From Streptomyces sp. WP-1 (lineage in GTDB: Bacteria > Actinomycetota > Actinomycetes > Streptomycetales > Streptomycetaceae), in the NCBI RefSeq assembly GCF_030450125.1, contig NZ_CP123923.1:62001-126000 (forward strand): a stretch of 64,000 nucleotides of DNA. Direction: 5' to 3'. A program made the position numbers and the translations under genes. Positions 1 through 8,706 of the stretch are shown in pieces; within the stretch, counting starts at the first letter, position 1, and each line of letters begins with the position of its first letter. Under the pieces are notes generated by a model. It searched no databases and was not told the origin of the DNA. It was given only the letters and a program-made list of their open reading frames with translations.

Positions 1-317
1 TCCACCAGGTCCCCCATCGGCACGATCAGGGCCAGCCCCAGGACGTAACCGACCTGGCCGAAGGTCGTGACCAGCCCGGCGATGCCACTGCCGACCCCGA
101 AGTCATGGCTGAGCGTGTCGAGCAGCGGCTGCACGTAGTACGTGTTGGCCGCCGACATACCCGCTCCGACGGCCATGAGCACGAGAAGACGGGTCGACAG
201 GCCCGAGCCCGCCACCCCCTCCGCGGGGCTTCCCTGGGCCCCGGCGCCGGGCTCCCCGGGGGTGGTCTCCTCGGCTGATGCGGCTCCTCGCCTTCTGCGC
301 GTCACGACGTCCAGCAT
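1..317 (-). CDS. MFS transporter, N-terminal part (runs off the left edge)
   Basis: The minus frame starts at ATG 317 and stays open to the window edge. After a hydrophilic, low-complexity stretch of about 40 residues it enters membrane segments typical of a major facilitator exporter. The first helix carries an AANTYYVQPLL motif, common in YnfM/arabinose-efflux-like transporters, followed by a GLVTTFGQVGYVLGLALIV helix. The likely role is proton-coupled efflux of a small molecule at the cytoplasmic membrane. Only about 105 residues are visible, so the substrate and completeness cannot be judged. It is transcribed away from the HD-domain gene at 716. Confidence 0.8.
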   Translation of the reverse strand, partial: MLDVVTRRRRGAASAEETTPGEPGAGAQGSPAEGVAGSGLSTRLLVLMAVGAGMSAANTYYVQPLLDTLSHDFGVGSGIAGLVTTFGQVGYVLGLALIVPMGDLV

Positions 318-715
318 TCAACCAGCCGGATCACCGGTCAAACGGATGAGCCCTCTCCTTTCACCGACGCCGCCCGGCCGCCTCGCCATGAGCAAGCCGG
401 TCCTCCGCCATGATCACCCGCACTGCTGGTTGCGCGGCGCTTCGAGCTGTTGTGCGCCGGGCTCACCGTGGCGGGGGGTTTCCCGTCGCAAGCCCCGCCA
501 TTCGGGTGAACCCGGAGCTTCGGCTGTTGATCTTCCTGATGGGATCAAAGCCTCGGTGCCCGATCCGGTGGCACCCCTCAGAAAGGCAGTACGTGTCTCA
601 CGGCCAGCACAAGCACGCCCGCGTCATCTGTCCGCCGGCTGCTGCGACCTTGGGGACCGATGGTCACCGCTCCGGTGACAGGTGGCTGTCCTCGCGAGAG
701 TCGGGACAGGTCTTC
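318..715. other. Intergenic region between divergent genes, no gene seen
   Basis: About 400 bases separate the start of the MFS gene from the chosen start of the HD-domain gene. The plus frame of the HD gene is open upstream to 410, but the composition there does not look like protein and no ribosome site supports an earlier start. Promoters for both genes are expected here; I could not pick one with confidence. Confidence 0.4.
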
Positions 716-1318
716 ATGATGGGAGACAACCCGACGCTTCCCCCCATGCCCGAGCGGCCCACCCTCGCCGACTTCTTCCGCCGCAGGCTCGCGCTCGATC
801 CCTTCACCACGCGCCACATGATGCAGAGCGCGCGCAAGGCACGGGAGCAGGGAGCGGACGAGAAGGTGGTGCTGGCCTGCCTGCTGCACGACATCTCGGT
901 CGCCGGCCTGCTGCGCAGCCAGCACGGCCACTGGGGCGCCCAGCTGGTGGGTCCCTATGTCGACGAGGAAGTGGCCTGGGCGATCCGCCAGCACGAGATC
1001 CTGCGCTACTTCCCCGACGAGAGCGTCGGCTATGGCTACCCGGAGGCGTACAGCGACTTCTTCGGCGCCGAGTACCAGCCACCCGCCCACACCCGGGCCG
1101 CCTATCTTGAGGCCCGCCGACACCGCTGGTACATGTCGGCGCGCATGGTCACCATCAACGACCTGTACACCTTCGACCCCGATGTCCATGTCGACTTCGA
1201 GGAGTTCGAGGACGTGGTCGGCCGCCACTTCCGCCAGCCCGCGCAGGGCCTGGGCTTTGACAGCTCTCCCGTGGCCCACATGTGGCGCACCATGATCTGG
1301 CCGAACAACTTCCTCTGA
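716..1318 (+). CDS. HD-domain (metal-dependent phosphohydrolase-like) protein
   Basis: A protein of 200 residues. The start chosen is the ATG at 716 (a second ATG follows at 719), after a purine-rich GGGACAGG. The HD signature is in LACLLHDIS (H58-D59). Conserved histidines at TTRH (H34) and RQHE (H93) fit the H...HD...H metal site of the HD superfamily. Such proteins hydrolyse phosphoesters or, in the PhnZ branch, are mixed-valent di-iron oxygenases; the sequence alone does not decide between these. The C-terminal half is rich in aromatic and acidic residues. The gene stands alone; the downstream region is gene remnants. Confidence 0.75.
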   Translation: MMGDNPTLPPMPERPTLADFFRRRLALDPFTTRHMMQSARKAREQGADEKVVLACLLHDISVAGLLRSQHGHWGAQLVGPYVDEEVAWAIRQHEILRYFPDESVGYGYPEAYSDFFGAEYQPPAHTRAAYLEARRHRWYMSARMVTINDLYTFDPDVHVDFEEFEDVVGRHFRQPAQGLGFDSSPVAHMWRTMIWPNNFL

Positions 1319-1487
1319 CCGGCGGCGGCTCGTCGGCGGAGAATGCCTCAGCGGGCGTGGCCATCCCGGCGTCGCTTACTCCCAGGGGAGTCGGTGTGCC
1401 CCCGCGGAGCGGCAGGCGAAAGGAACAGCAGCCGCCGCACGCGTTGCCGAGCGAACTGTCCACCATGGCCTCGGAATCTCTCGCCAG

Positions 1488-1790
1488 GTGATCGTCGTAC
1501 TGCCCGGCGAGGGCGTTCCGACTCCTCGCCGGGCAACTCTGGTCGAGGGCCTGTCCCAGCCCGCCTCCGGCATCACCATACGGGACAACACCCTGGCTGA
1601 TGCCCCGGAAACGGAGCCGCCGTCACGGCCGCTCTCACCACCGCCCCCCAGGCGATCCTCGCCCACCGGCTCGGCAACATCCGCACCGCGGACCGCGTGG
1701 TCTTCCTCAAAGAGGGGCGTGTCGTCGAGGAGGGCCCGCTTTCCGTCCCGGGCCCCTGGCCCCTGGCCCCTGGCCCCTGGTGGGCGTGTA
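1488..1790 (+). pseudogene. Decayed ABC transporter ATP-binding domain
   Basis: Two pieces of an ABC ATPase can be read on the plus strand in different frames. Around 1535-1605 there is EGLSQPASGITI...LADA, like the segment after Walker A in export ABC proteins (GL-P-SG-I-I-G--LAD). Around 1650-1745 there is ILAHRLGNIRTADRV followed by VFLKEGRVVEEG, matching the H-loop and C-terminal end of the domain. Walker B and the signature are missing between them, and the second piece runs into a 7-base tandem repeat. This is a deleted, frameshifted remnant. Nothing else is recognisable between 1319 and 2039. Confidence 0.7.
1751..1780. repeat. Short tandem repeat (GGCCCCT)x4
   Basis: Four perfect copies of the heptamer GGCCCCT occur in a row, followed by GG. 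They lie at the 3' end of the ABC-transporter remnant. The unit is not a multiple of three, so copy-number change would shift the frame, which fits slippage in a dead gene. Confidence 0.85.
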
Positions 1791-2039
1791 ATTCACCTGC
1801 TGGGGCCAGGGAGCGCGCCGGCTGTCCGGCGAGCTGGTGACCGAGCCCGTCCCCGCCGCTCGAAACGGCAACCACGCAGGTGGTGTTGACGCAACCGGTG
1901 CAGCGGCACGTCCACCGCCGCCGTCAACGGCCCCACTCCCCCACGCCCGCACCTTCCGGGCCGGGGCCGGACGGGTTGGCAGGATGTGCGTCGCGGCGTG
2001 CGTTACGAGAGCGACAGTGGTCCCGGTCAACCGTTCGAC

Positions 2040-2072
2040 GGCGCCCGTGCCGAAGCCTCCTTCGGGGGCGCC
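2040..2072. terminator. Candidate terminator of the GH76 gene
   Basis: An interrupted stem-loop lies just past the stop of the minus-strand glycosidase gene. The outer arms are GGCGCC/GGCGCC and the inner arms CCGAAG/CTTCGG around a CCTC loop. There is no U-tract, as is usual in Streptomyces. Confidence 0.4.
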
Positions 2073-2099
2073 GCCGACGGTTCCGTGGCCCTGGCCGGG

Positions 2100-3575
2100 C
2101 TACTGCCCTGCGGCGTTGAGGAGATCGAGAACGCTCTGCTGGCACCCGTAGTCGGTGGTGCCCGAACCGCCGTTCCAGTGCGGGCCGTACTGGTCGAGAG
2201 TGCTGCGGTCCTTGGCGTAGGCCGTGTCCGCCCACCGGGTGAGCGTCGCGGCGTAGGGATGGCCGGACAACTGCGCGTTCAGTTTGCCGAGCCCGCGTAC
2301 GTAGGCGCCCTTGAAGGAAGGCCCGTCGCCGGTGCAGCCGTCGGACTCCCCGGGTTCACGGAGCACACCGTCGGTCTGGAGCCGTGTGGTGGAGGCGTCG
2401 GCCAGTTGGCGGGCGGTGTCCAGGAGGCCGGTGTCGCCGGTCGCCCGGTACAGCTCGGTGAGGCCACCGAGCACGACGCCCTGGTTGTACGTCCACGTGG
2501 TCTGGCCGTTGTTGGCGCAGGCGTCGGTGAGGCCGTCGTTGATCATGTGGTCTTGGTTGATCATGCCGCTCTGCCGGAACCAGGACCATTCCTGCCGGGC
2601 ACGGTCCAGGTAGACGCTGTCACCGGCAATCCGGTTGTGGAGCGCCGCGTTGAGCTGGAGGAACAGCTCGTTGGTGATCGCGTTCTTGTAGGTCTTGGAC
2701 TCGTTCCACAGCACCCCGCCGCCGCATGTGCCCGTCCAGTAGGCGTTCATGTGGTCCGCGTCGGTGCGAGCGGTGCTGAGGTACCGGCTGTCACCGGTCG
2801 CGTCGTACGCGGCGACCCAGGCCAGCCCCCACCAACCGGTGTCGTCCAGATAGTCGTTGGTGAAGTTGCCGCCCTGCGCACCGAGGTTCTTGTCGTAGGT
2901 GGTGGAGAGGGCGTACTTGTAGCTGGGCATGCCGCTGACCCGGGCATTGTCGATGACGGCCGTCAGCGCGTTCGCGCCGGTCCACCAGCCGTTGCCGCCG
3001 AACAGCCCGGTGCCCCGGTCGTAGGACATCATCAGTGCCGTGGCCGCCGCGGTGCCCCGGCTCCAGGCGTTCCGGTTGACCCGGGCCCAGGGGGTGCAGG
3101 TGATCTCCGCCCGGTCACCGGCTTTGCCGCACGCGCGCAAAGCTCCGACTCCGGCGGTGTTCCAATCGTCCACGTTGTACATCTGGGTCCGCCAGCCGCG
3201 GTATCCCTGCGGGGTCTTGGTGTCGCCGAGCTTGCTTCCGGAGGACCAGGTCCGGCCGCCGTCGAAACTGCGGTCCAGCCACACCTCGTCGCCGGGGTTT
3301 CCGTCGTCGATGGACGCCCAGCCCATGACATCGTTGTCGGAGAGGTGGAGCCGGACGGTCCGGCCGTACAGGGAACTGCTGACCGGGATCCGGTCCGAGG
3401 TGGCGGCGGAGGGATCGCGCGCGTCACAGTACGTGTCACAGACCACCGCTGCCGCGACCGCGTGGGCGTCGGCGCCGGTACGGGGGCCTCCGGTGGCAGC
3501 AGCGGGGGTCGCGGTGAGCAGGGCGACGACGAGCGACAGCCCGGTCGCCGCCGGGCCTTTCCTGAACGGGGACAT
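2100..3575 (-). CDS. Secreted glycoside hydrolase family 76 (alpha-1,6-mannanase-like)
   Basis: A protein of 491 residues. The start at ATG 3575 is preceded by AGGAGG; the frame is open further upstream but without a ribosome site. Residues 1-28 form a Sec signal peptide (basic start, LSLVVALLTATPAAA). Residues about 40-165 look like a separate extracellular beta-domain with DRSFDGGRTW. Residues about 170-490 are an (alpha/alpha)6 GH76 domain: the LDDTGWW motif near 243-249 carries the consecutive aspartates of the GH76 active site, and NQGVVLGGL and ITNELFLQL are further family motifs. The likely role is extracellular hydrolysis of alpha-1,6-mannose chains, such as fungal mannan or actinobacterial mannan glycolipids. 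The gene appears monocistronic. Confidence 0.88.
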   Translation of the reverse strand: MSPFRKGPAATGLSLVVALLTATPAAATGGPRTGADAHAVAAAVVCDTYCDARDPSAATSDRIPVSSSLYGRTVRLHLSDNDVMGWASIDDGNPGDEVWLDRSFDGGRTWSSGSKLGDTKTPQGYRGWRTQMYNVDDWNTAGVGALRACGKAGDRAEITCTPWARVNRNAWSRGTAAATALMMSYDRGTGLFGGNGWWTGANALTAVIDNARVSGMPSYKYALSTTYDKNLGAQGGNFTNDYLDDTGWWGLAWVAAYDATGDSRYLSTARTDADHMNAYWTGTCGGGVLWNESKTYKNAITNELFLQLNAALHNRIAGDSVYLDRARQEWSWFRQSGMINQDHMINDGLTDACANNGQTTWTYNQGVVLGGLTELYRATGDTGLLDTARQLADASTTRLQTDGVLREPGESDGCTGDGPSFKGAYVRGLGKLNAQLSGHPYAATLTRWADTAYAKDRSTLDQYGPHWNGGSGTTDYGCQQSVLDLLNAAGQ

Positions 3576-4528
3576 ACCGGCCTCCTGTCGGGCGGGGCGA
3601 TGCCCGCCCCGGATGAATATTGACGACTGAATTGTTACGCACATGTCAAGATGGCAAGGTGAATCTGGAGGCCCTGGCAGCGGCGCCCGGGAACCGTGAG
3701 GCGGTGCGGCGGCCCGCCGTGGAGTACGCAACCTCGAAGGAGGAACACGCGATTGACCGGAGCGGACGGACTCGCGGCCTCAGCTCGTGTCCGTGAGGAT
3801 CCGCCCCCGTATGCCGTCCGCCACCCTTCGGGGCCCCGAACTTGTCCGCAGCCCGGAGGGGGGCCGGGGTTGTCGCCCTGAACCGCCCGCGTGATTGATG
3901 CCCTGGACGTCCGCCGACTTGCCTTCGCCGGGCCGGCTCTACGACATGCTCGACTCGGAACTGACCAGGTGACCAGTGTCATGGAGGACCAGATCCGCAC
4001 CGTTCTGGCGGGCTGGACACGCTCCGGTGTCGCCGACCACCCGCTAGAACAGGTGTACAACCCGCCTGGTGCCTTGAGGACAGGAAAGTCCCATCCGAGA
4101 GGTCCTTGCAACCGCGATGCCGCTCAACGGCGCCGACCTGACCCGGGGGGGCTCAGCCGGGAGACCGTGACCGTCCGTGGGGAAATATCGTCGGGGAATG
4201 CCCTCTCCTGAGGGCAGTTCGGCCGACCGTGGGGCGGCGGAGGCACTCGTCTGTCGCGTGGCGGAGGGCGAGAGAGGTGAATCCGCCGTCATCAAGGGCG
4301 AGTTCAGCTCGGACACCGTCTTCGAAGTGGGTCGGTTCCGAGGGCAGCATGGTGTGCTCCACCACGATATCGGCGCACACCACGGGTACAGCGCGTATTA
4401 CGTTGTGCGCACTGCCGAAGACCGACACGGACCGTCGGGTCCAGCAGCGGATGCCCCGGAGAACTCCAGGGCATCCGGCATCCGACATCTCACGCCTCCC
4501 CGTCGTACCTGCCTCATCCGGCTTCCGG
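3576..4528. other. Gene-poor stretch, no supported gene
   Basis: Nearly 1 kb between the GH76 gene and the ligase gene. Several frames are open, as expected at this GC content, but none has a convincing start, ribosome site or recognisable motif. Pieces around 3930-4060 on the plus strand could be fossil coding sequence, but I cannot assign a family. The 3600-3660 part is AT-richer and probably holds the GH76 promoter. Confidence 0.4.
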
Positions 4529-4561
4529 GACGGCCCGGTGGTACCGCGGTGACGGGCCGTC
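4529..4561. terminator. Candidate terminator of the acyl-CoA ligase gene
   Basis: Perfect 9-base arms GACGGCCCG (4529-4537) and CGGGCCGTC (4553-4561) flank a 15-base loop, shortly downstream of the stop of the minus-strand ligase gene. Confidence 0.5.
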
Positions 4562-4578
4562 GGCCGCGTCGCGGAGCC

Positions 4579-6114
4579 TCACGGCCGGGCCGTGGCGCGG
4601 CGGCGCAGTTCCTTCTTGTCGGGCTTGCCCACGTCGGTGAGGGGCAGTTCGGTGGGGAAGGTGATGTGGGCCGGCTCGTACATCGGCCCGCGTTCGGCGC
4701 GTACGAAGGCACGCAGTTCGTCCGCGTCGAGGGTGGCACCGGGGGCGAGCAGCACGGCGGCGTGGACGCGTTCCGTGCGGTCCTCGTCGCGGACACCGAA
4801 GACGGCGCTCTGCCCGACCTGCGGGTGGCTGTTGAGCAGGTCCTCCAGTTCGGTGGTGTACACGTGGCCGCCGACCACCACGATCATGTCCTTCAGCCGG
4901 TCGACGACGGTCAAGTAGCCGTCGGGGTCCCGGAATCCGATGTCGCCGGTGTGCAGCCAGCCGTCCCGGAGGATCTCCGCGGTGAGCCGCGGTTGCTTCC
5001 AGTAGCCCTCCATGACCATGTCCGAGCGCACCACGATCTCGCCGTGTTCACCGTCGGGGAGCACGTTGCCGTCCTCGTCCCGGATCTCGACCTCGACGCC
5101 GTCCAGGATCTTTCCCGCGCTGCGCAGCCGCTCGGGGCGGGTGTGGTCGTCAGCGGACAGGATGCTGATCAGGCCCGCCTCGTTCTGTCCGTACCCCTGG
5201 AGCAGTACGGGGCCGAGGCGGCGTACGGCGTCGGTCAGTCGTGCCGGGGACGCCTGGCAGCCGCCGTAGAGGACCTGGCGCAGTGTGGAGGTGTCGGTGT
5301 GCTCCATGCGCGGGTGGTCGAGCAACTGGTAGAGCAGGGGCGGCAGTAGCCACAGGTGGGTGATGCGCTCGCGCTCGATGGTCTCGAGCACCTGCCCCGG
5401 CTCGAAGTCGTCGAGCAGGACCACGGCGCCGCCGTACTCCAGCACGGCGTCCATGAGCATGCCGGCGACGTGGGCCATGGTGGTGGCCACGAGCTGACGG
5501 TGTGTCAGGGCGGCGGTCTCGTCGACCGGGCGCGCGGAGCGCTGCGCCTGCACCTGACGGTAGGTGGTGCAAATGCCCTTCGGATGGCCGGTGGTGCCGC
5601 CCGTGTGCCGGATGGCGCATATGTCGTCCGGCTGCGCCTGGCTGGCGAAGGGCTCTGCGGGCTGGGCCGCGCAGAGCGCCAGCAGGTCCTCGCCCGTTTC
5701 GGTCGGGCCGAGCACCAGCACCGACTTGACCGGTACCGACTCGGTGATGTCGGCGGCGCGGTCGGTCATCCGCGGGTCGACGACCAGTGCCCGGCTCTCC
5801 ACGTCGCGAACGATCGCGGCCTGTACGTCGGCGGCGAGCTTGCTGTACAGGTGATTGACCCGGGCGCCGATCAGATTGGCCGCATATCGCACGGCCAGGG
5901 CCTCCGGGAGGTTGCCGCTGAGCAGAGTCACCGTCTGGCCGCGCTCGATGCCCTGGGCCTGCATGGCCCACGCCATCCGGTACACCAGGCTGCGCAGCTC
6001 GCCCGCGGTGACCCGCTGGTCGCCGTATACCAGTGCCTCGCGGTCGGGGTTCTCCCGCAGGGCGTCGAGGATGTGCTCCACATGGTTGCGGAAGCCTGGG
6101 GCGACATCGGACAT
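4579..6114 (-). CDS. Acyl-CoA synthetase / AMP-dependent ligase
   Basis: A protein of 511 residues in the ANL superfamily. The start ATG 6114 has an AGGAGG site 8 bases upstream. The phosphate-binding loop reads HTGGTTGHPKG (about 170-180); the usual YTSGTTG is changed to HTGGTTG, a variant seen in some actinobacterial fatty-acid/CoA ligases. Also visible are GYGQNEAG (A5), WLHTGDIG with its AMP-ribose aspartate, DRLKDMIVVVGG (hinge) and the C-terminal GKPDKKEL lysine. It should adenylate a carboxylic acid and pass it to CoA. There is no carrier protein next to it, so it probably makes a free CoA thioester. The substrate is unknown, and a link to the nearby biosynthetic cluster is possible but unproven. 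Confidence 0.85.
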   Translation of the reverse strand: MSDVAPGFRNHVEHILDALRENPDREALVYGDQRVTAGELRSLVYRMAWAMQAQGIERGQTVTLLSGNLPEALAVRYAANLIGARVNHLYSKLAADVQAAIVRDVESRALVVDPRMTDRAADITESVPVKSVLVLGPTETGEDLLALCAAQPAEPFASQAQPDDICAIRHTGGTTGHPKGICTTYRQVQAQRSARPVDETAALTHRQLVATTMAHVAGMLMDAVLEYGGAVVLLDDFEPGQVLETIERERITHLWLLPPLLYQLLDHPRMEHTDTSTLRQVLYGGCQASPARLTDAVRRLGPVLLQGYGQNEAGLISILSADDHTRPERLRSAGKILDGVEVEIRDEDGNVLPDGEHGEIVVRSDMVMEGYWKQPRLTAEILRDGWLHTGDIGFRDPDGYLTVVDRLKDMIVVVGGHVYTTELEDLLNSHPQVGQSAVFGVRDEDRTERVHAAVLLAPGATLDADELRAFVRAERGPMYEPAHITFPTELPLTDVGKPDKKELRRRATARP

Positions 6115-6260
6115 GTGTGATCCTCCTGAGCCGGAACGCGGCGCTGCGTGACCCGGCCTGATGGTTGTTCATCTGTGGGGGGTGGTCAGGAGACGTGCGC
6201 CTCATGGCCTCGGTCGCGTGGGCGCTACTCCACGCGGGGTGGCGGCACACCTGCAACAAA

Positions 6261-6277
6261 GGTTGCCTGGGCCAACC
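6261..6277. promoter_or_regulatory. Inverted repeat upstream of the ligase gene, possible operator
   Basis: GGTTG (6261-6265) and CAACC (6273-6277) flank a 7-base centre in the 418-base gap between the divergently spaced minus genes at 6114 and 6533. A second small palindrome, GGCGTTACGCC, lies at 6293-6303. Either could be a repressor site for the ligase gene. No other gene is seen in 6115-6532. Confidence 0.3.
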
Positions 6278-6532
6278 ATGTGACGACTCTAAGGCGTTAC
6301 GCCGATGAGCACGAAATTCGGCAGCCGATCGGCGCGACAATCGGCCACTGCCTCGCGCGTGGCACATAGAACCTGGTCAGGGGCGTTTTTCGGTCACCTT
6401 GCGGGCGTGGGCGGGGAGCCGCTTGGGCGCTTGGGACCGTGTGTCGGGGGGTGCCCGTGCGCCGGGTGCGGCCTGGTCGTGGTGCCCGTCCGGTCCGGCC
6501 CGGTCATCCTTGGCCGCGGACGCTTCCCCGCC

Positions 6533-7942
6533 TCAGAGGGTCTCCTGGAGCCAGTCGAAGACCACCTCGCAGTGGAGTTGGGGAGCCATCGGCGAGCAGT
6601 GCAGCTGGGCGCCCTCGGCGGCGGTGAGTTTCACGTAGTCCTTGGGGGAGGCCAGCTTGTCGTACAGCTCGCGGGCCTGGCCGGGGTAGAACTGCTCACC
6701 CTCGTAGTCGAGGACCAGCATCGGCGTCCTGATCCTGCTCACCACGTCGGTGATCGTGAGCGCCTGGACGGCTCGGGCCGGGGTGTAGAAGTCCGTGAAC
6801 ATCTTCCCCTGGCGGGCGGCGAGCATCGCCGGGACGGAGAACGGCTCGAAGCGCTTCTTCATCGTCGCCGCGTCGGCTGCGGGCAGGTGCGGGACGACCT
6901 CCTTGGTCCAGATGGCGTTGGTCTCCGCCTTGCCCGGCCGCAGGATCTCCCGGATCTCCGGGGGAAAGCCCCGCCACGGTTCCACGCAGCCGGGCATCGC
7001 GACGGCGGCGGCGAGCCGTGGTTCGAACGCGGCCGCCCGGGGCACCAGGTCGCCCGCCATGCTCAGCCCGGTGAGCGCGATCTTCCCGGTGTCCACGTCC
7101 TGCCGCCGGGACAGCCAGTCGATCAGCGGGGCGACGACCTTCTCCCAGGTCGGCGTGAACGTCACCTGGTCGACGAACAGCAGCTGTCCCTGCCCGGGAC
7201 CGTCGTAGACGAGCGCGTTCCAGCCCCGGTCCAGCGCCGCGGGCACCCCGTACGTCCACATGTCGACGTTCTGGCCGTCGCTGCCGTTGGTGAGGATGAC
7301 CGTGGGCCGCCGCCTCCCGGACCCGTCGGGCCGGAAGAACCAGACCGGCAGGGGGGTCCTCCCGTACGGGACGCGGTCCGTCACCGGCGGCGGGTCGCAC
7401 AGCGAGCAGAATTTGTCCCAGGCGGCGCGACCTGCCTTGTACAGCCGCTCCTCGTCGCCGGGAGCGTCGGAGCCGAGGACGAAGAAGAGCGCCTGGCCGT
7501 AGTACTGCGCCGCGCGAAGAGCCCGGAAGCGTGTGGTCCGGCCGTCCGGTTCGCCGCCCGCGGGTGCCGCCATGAGCCGGTCGCCCAGCCGGCTGAACGT
7601 CGTGACGTACGACTGTGCGGACAGGCCCGCCCCATTGACCGCGTTGACGGCGGTGAGCACCTCTCCGACCTCGGCCGCGCCCGCGCCGGACGCGCCGAGG
7701 GCGAAAAGCCCGTTGAAGTTGTACGCCGCGTCCTTGAAGAGCGTCATCGCTCCGGGCGTCAGATCGGCGCCCGCCGTGGTGCCGGAGGACGACGGGCCCG
7801 CCCCGAGGTCCGGGGCGGCCACCAAGCGGCTGCACCCCGTGGCGAGGACGGCCCCGGCGCCGACGGTCAGAAGGTTGCGCCTCGCGGGGCCGGTTGCTGG
7901 TCTGTTCGTCTCGTGCGTCACACCAGCCGACAGTAGGAGCAC
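6533..7942 (-). CDS. Exported alpha/beta hydrolase (FrsA/dipeptidyl-peptidase-like)
   Basis: A protein of up to 469 residues. The first start is GTG 7942 and a second GTG lies at 7921; neither has a strong ribosome site. Near residue 21 a twin-arginine RRNLL precedes a hydrophobic segment and an ATG-C lipobox-like end (C37), suggesting Tat export and perhaps lipid attachment. The catalytic part begins about 195. The nucleophile elbow is GLSMAG (Ser about 294); an acid in VLDYEGE and a histidine in QLHCSP near the C-terminus complete a plausible triad. The alpha-helical N-terminal half (70-190) fits FrsA/DUF1100-type hydrolases acting on bulky esters, lactones or C-C bonds. The closest cluster gene is 157 bases away, so it could be a tailoring or resistance hydrolase, which is inference. 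Confidence 0.75.
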   Translation of the reverse strand: MLLLSAGVTHETNRPATGPARRNLLTVGAGAVLATGCSRLVAAPDLGAGPSSSGTTAGADLTPGAMTLFKDAAYNFNGLFALGASGAGAAEVGEVLTAVNAVNGAGLSAQSYVTTFSRLGDRLMAAPAGGEPDGRTTRFRALRAAQYYGQALFFVLGSDAPGDEERLYKAGRAAWDKFCSLCDPPPVTDRVPYGRTPLPVWFFRPDGSGRRRPTVILTNGSDGQNVDMWTYGVPAALDRGWNALVYDGPGQGQLLFVDQVTFTPTWEKVVAPLIDWLSRRQDVDTGKIALTGLSMAGDLVPRAAAFEPRLAAAVAMPGCVEPWRGFPPEIREILRPGKAETNAIWTKEVVPHLPAADAATMKKRFEPFSVPAMLAARQGKMFTDFYTPARAVQALTITDVVSRIRTPMLVLDYEGEQFYPGQARELYDKLASPKDYVKLTAAEGAQLHCSPMAPQLHCEVVFDWLQETL

Positions 7943-8099
7943 CCACGCCGGTGCCCGCCGCGCCGCACCCGGAGGTTCCCTCCACGGATGCCCACCGCCC
8001 CACGGTCGGCCCAGCCCGGAGTCGTGGGCCCCGACCGTGAGGTCCCCAATGACTCAATCGCCAAGACCGCCGCCGACCGGACGGTTCCGCGGTCCTCGA

Positions 8100-8285
8100 T
8101 CAGCGCCTTGGACTGCAGTCTGGGCAGACGTTGTCGTCGTTGAACTCAAAGTGCACGTCGCTCGGCTCTAGGTGGTTGGATCCGCAGACAGTGCACAGGT
8201 CACCGCCGCAGTTTCCACAGCCCATGTAGCGGCCGCCGGCGTACTCGTAACGCCGCTTCTCGATCCAGGGGGCGTCACATGCCAT
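8100..8285 (-). CDS. Small cysteine-rich zinc-ribbon protein
   Basis: A protein of 61 residues with three CxxC knuckles: CGNC, CTVC and CPDC, plus one N-terminal cysteine (MACD). The start ATG 8285 follows GGGAGA. It is acidic in its second half (EFNDDN). Two knuckles would bind one zinc; the third may pair with the N-terminal Cys. No catalytic motif is present. It lies in the same direction as the minus arm of the NRPS-PKS cluster but 420 bases after the HAD gene, so operon membership is uncertain. I do not recognise the family. A binding or scaffold role is possible but speculative. Confidence 0.65.
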   Translation of the reverse strand: MACDAPWIEKRRYEYAGGRYMGCGNCGGDLCTVCGSNHLEPSDVHFEFNDDNVCPDCSPRR

Positions 8286-8706
8286 GCCGGGTCTCCCTTC
8301 GGTGAGATCATCTTCTTTCGCTTCGGGCCAACGAGCGCACCCACAAGGCGGTTACGGGAGGCAGGACGTACAGCTGCCGAGGGCGAGGGCCAGGACCGGG
8401 AGCAGGACGACAGCGAGCCCCGGGGTCTGGTAGCCGTTGGGTGGAACATGGCCGATCTCCGCGCAAGGGCGGTCGCGGCAACGGCCCGAAGGGGGCCGCC
8501 GCACGCGCGCGGCGGCGGACGGCGACCGGCCCGGACTGGAACTGTCCCTGGCCACTCAACCGGCAGCGCCACCACCGCGTCCTCGCCGACCTGGACGCCC
8601 TCGGCCCCGGCCTGTGGCAGCTGTGGCCGTACGGCCCTGTGCCGCCGGAGTCACGGAGACAGCGGACGCGGATTCCGTGTGGGCGGTTGCGGCGCGGGCC
8701 GTCCGG
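8286..8706. other. Gap with no confident gene
   Basis: This 420-base stretch separates the zinc-ribbon gene from the HAD gene. On the minus strand, frames near 8352-8460 encode a short hydrophobic tail (LAVVLLPVLALALG) ending in Cys residues, but no start with a ribosome site fits. It may be the remnant of a small membrane protein. Confidence 0.35.

Noticed and set aside
1986..3623. Long plus-strand open frame opposite the GH76 gene
   Set aside because: It is the shadow of the GH76 gene, which has a signal peptide, ribosome site and family motifs; the plus product is Val/Gly-rich with no domain.
3891..4211. Plus-strand frame in the gene-poor region, considered as a small gene or transposase piece
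   Set aside because: No ribosome site, no conserved motif and no clear codon bias, so not supported.
6305..7936. Plus-strand frame opposite the alpha/beta hydrolase
   Set aside because: No motif and Gly/Arg/Val-rich; the minus frame contains the nucleophile elbow and export signal.
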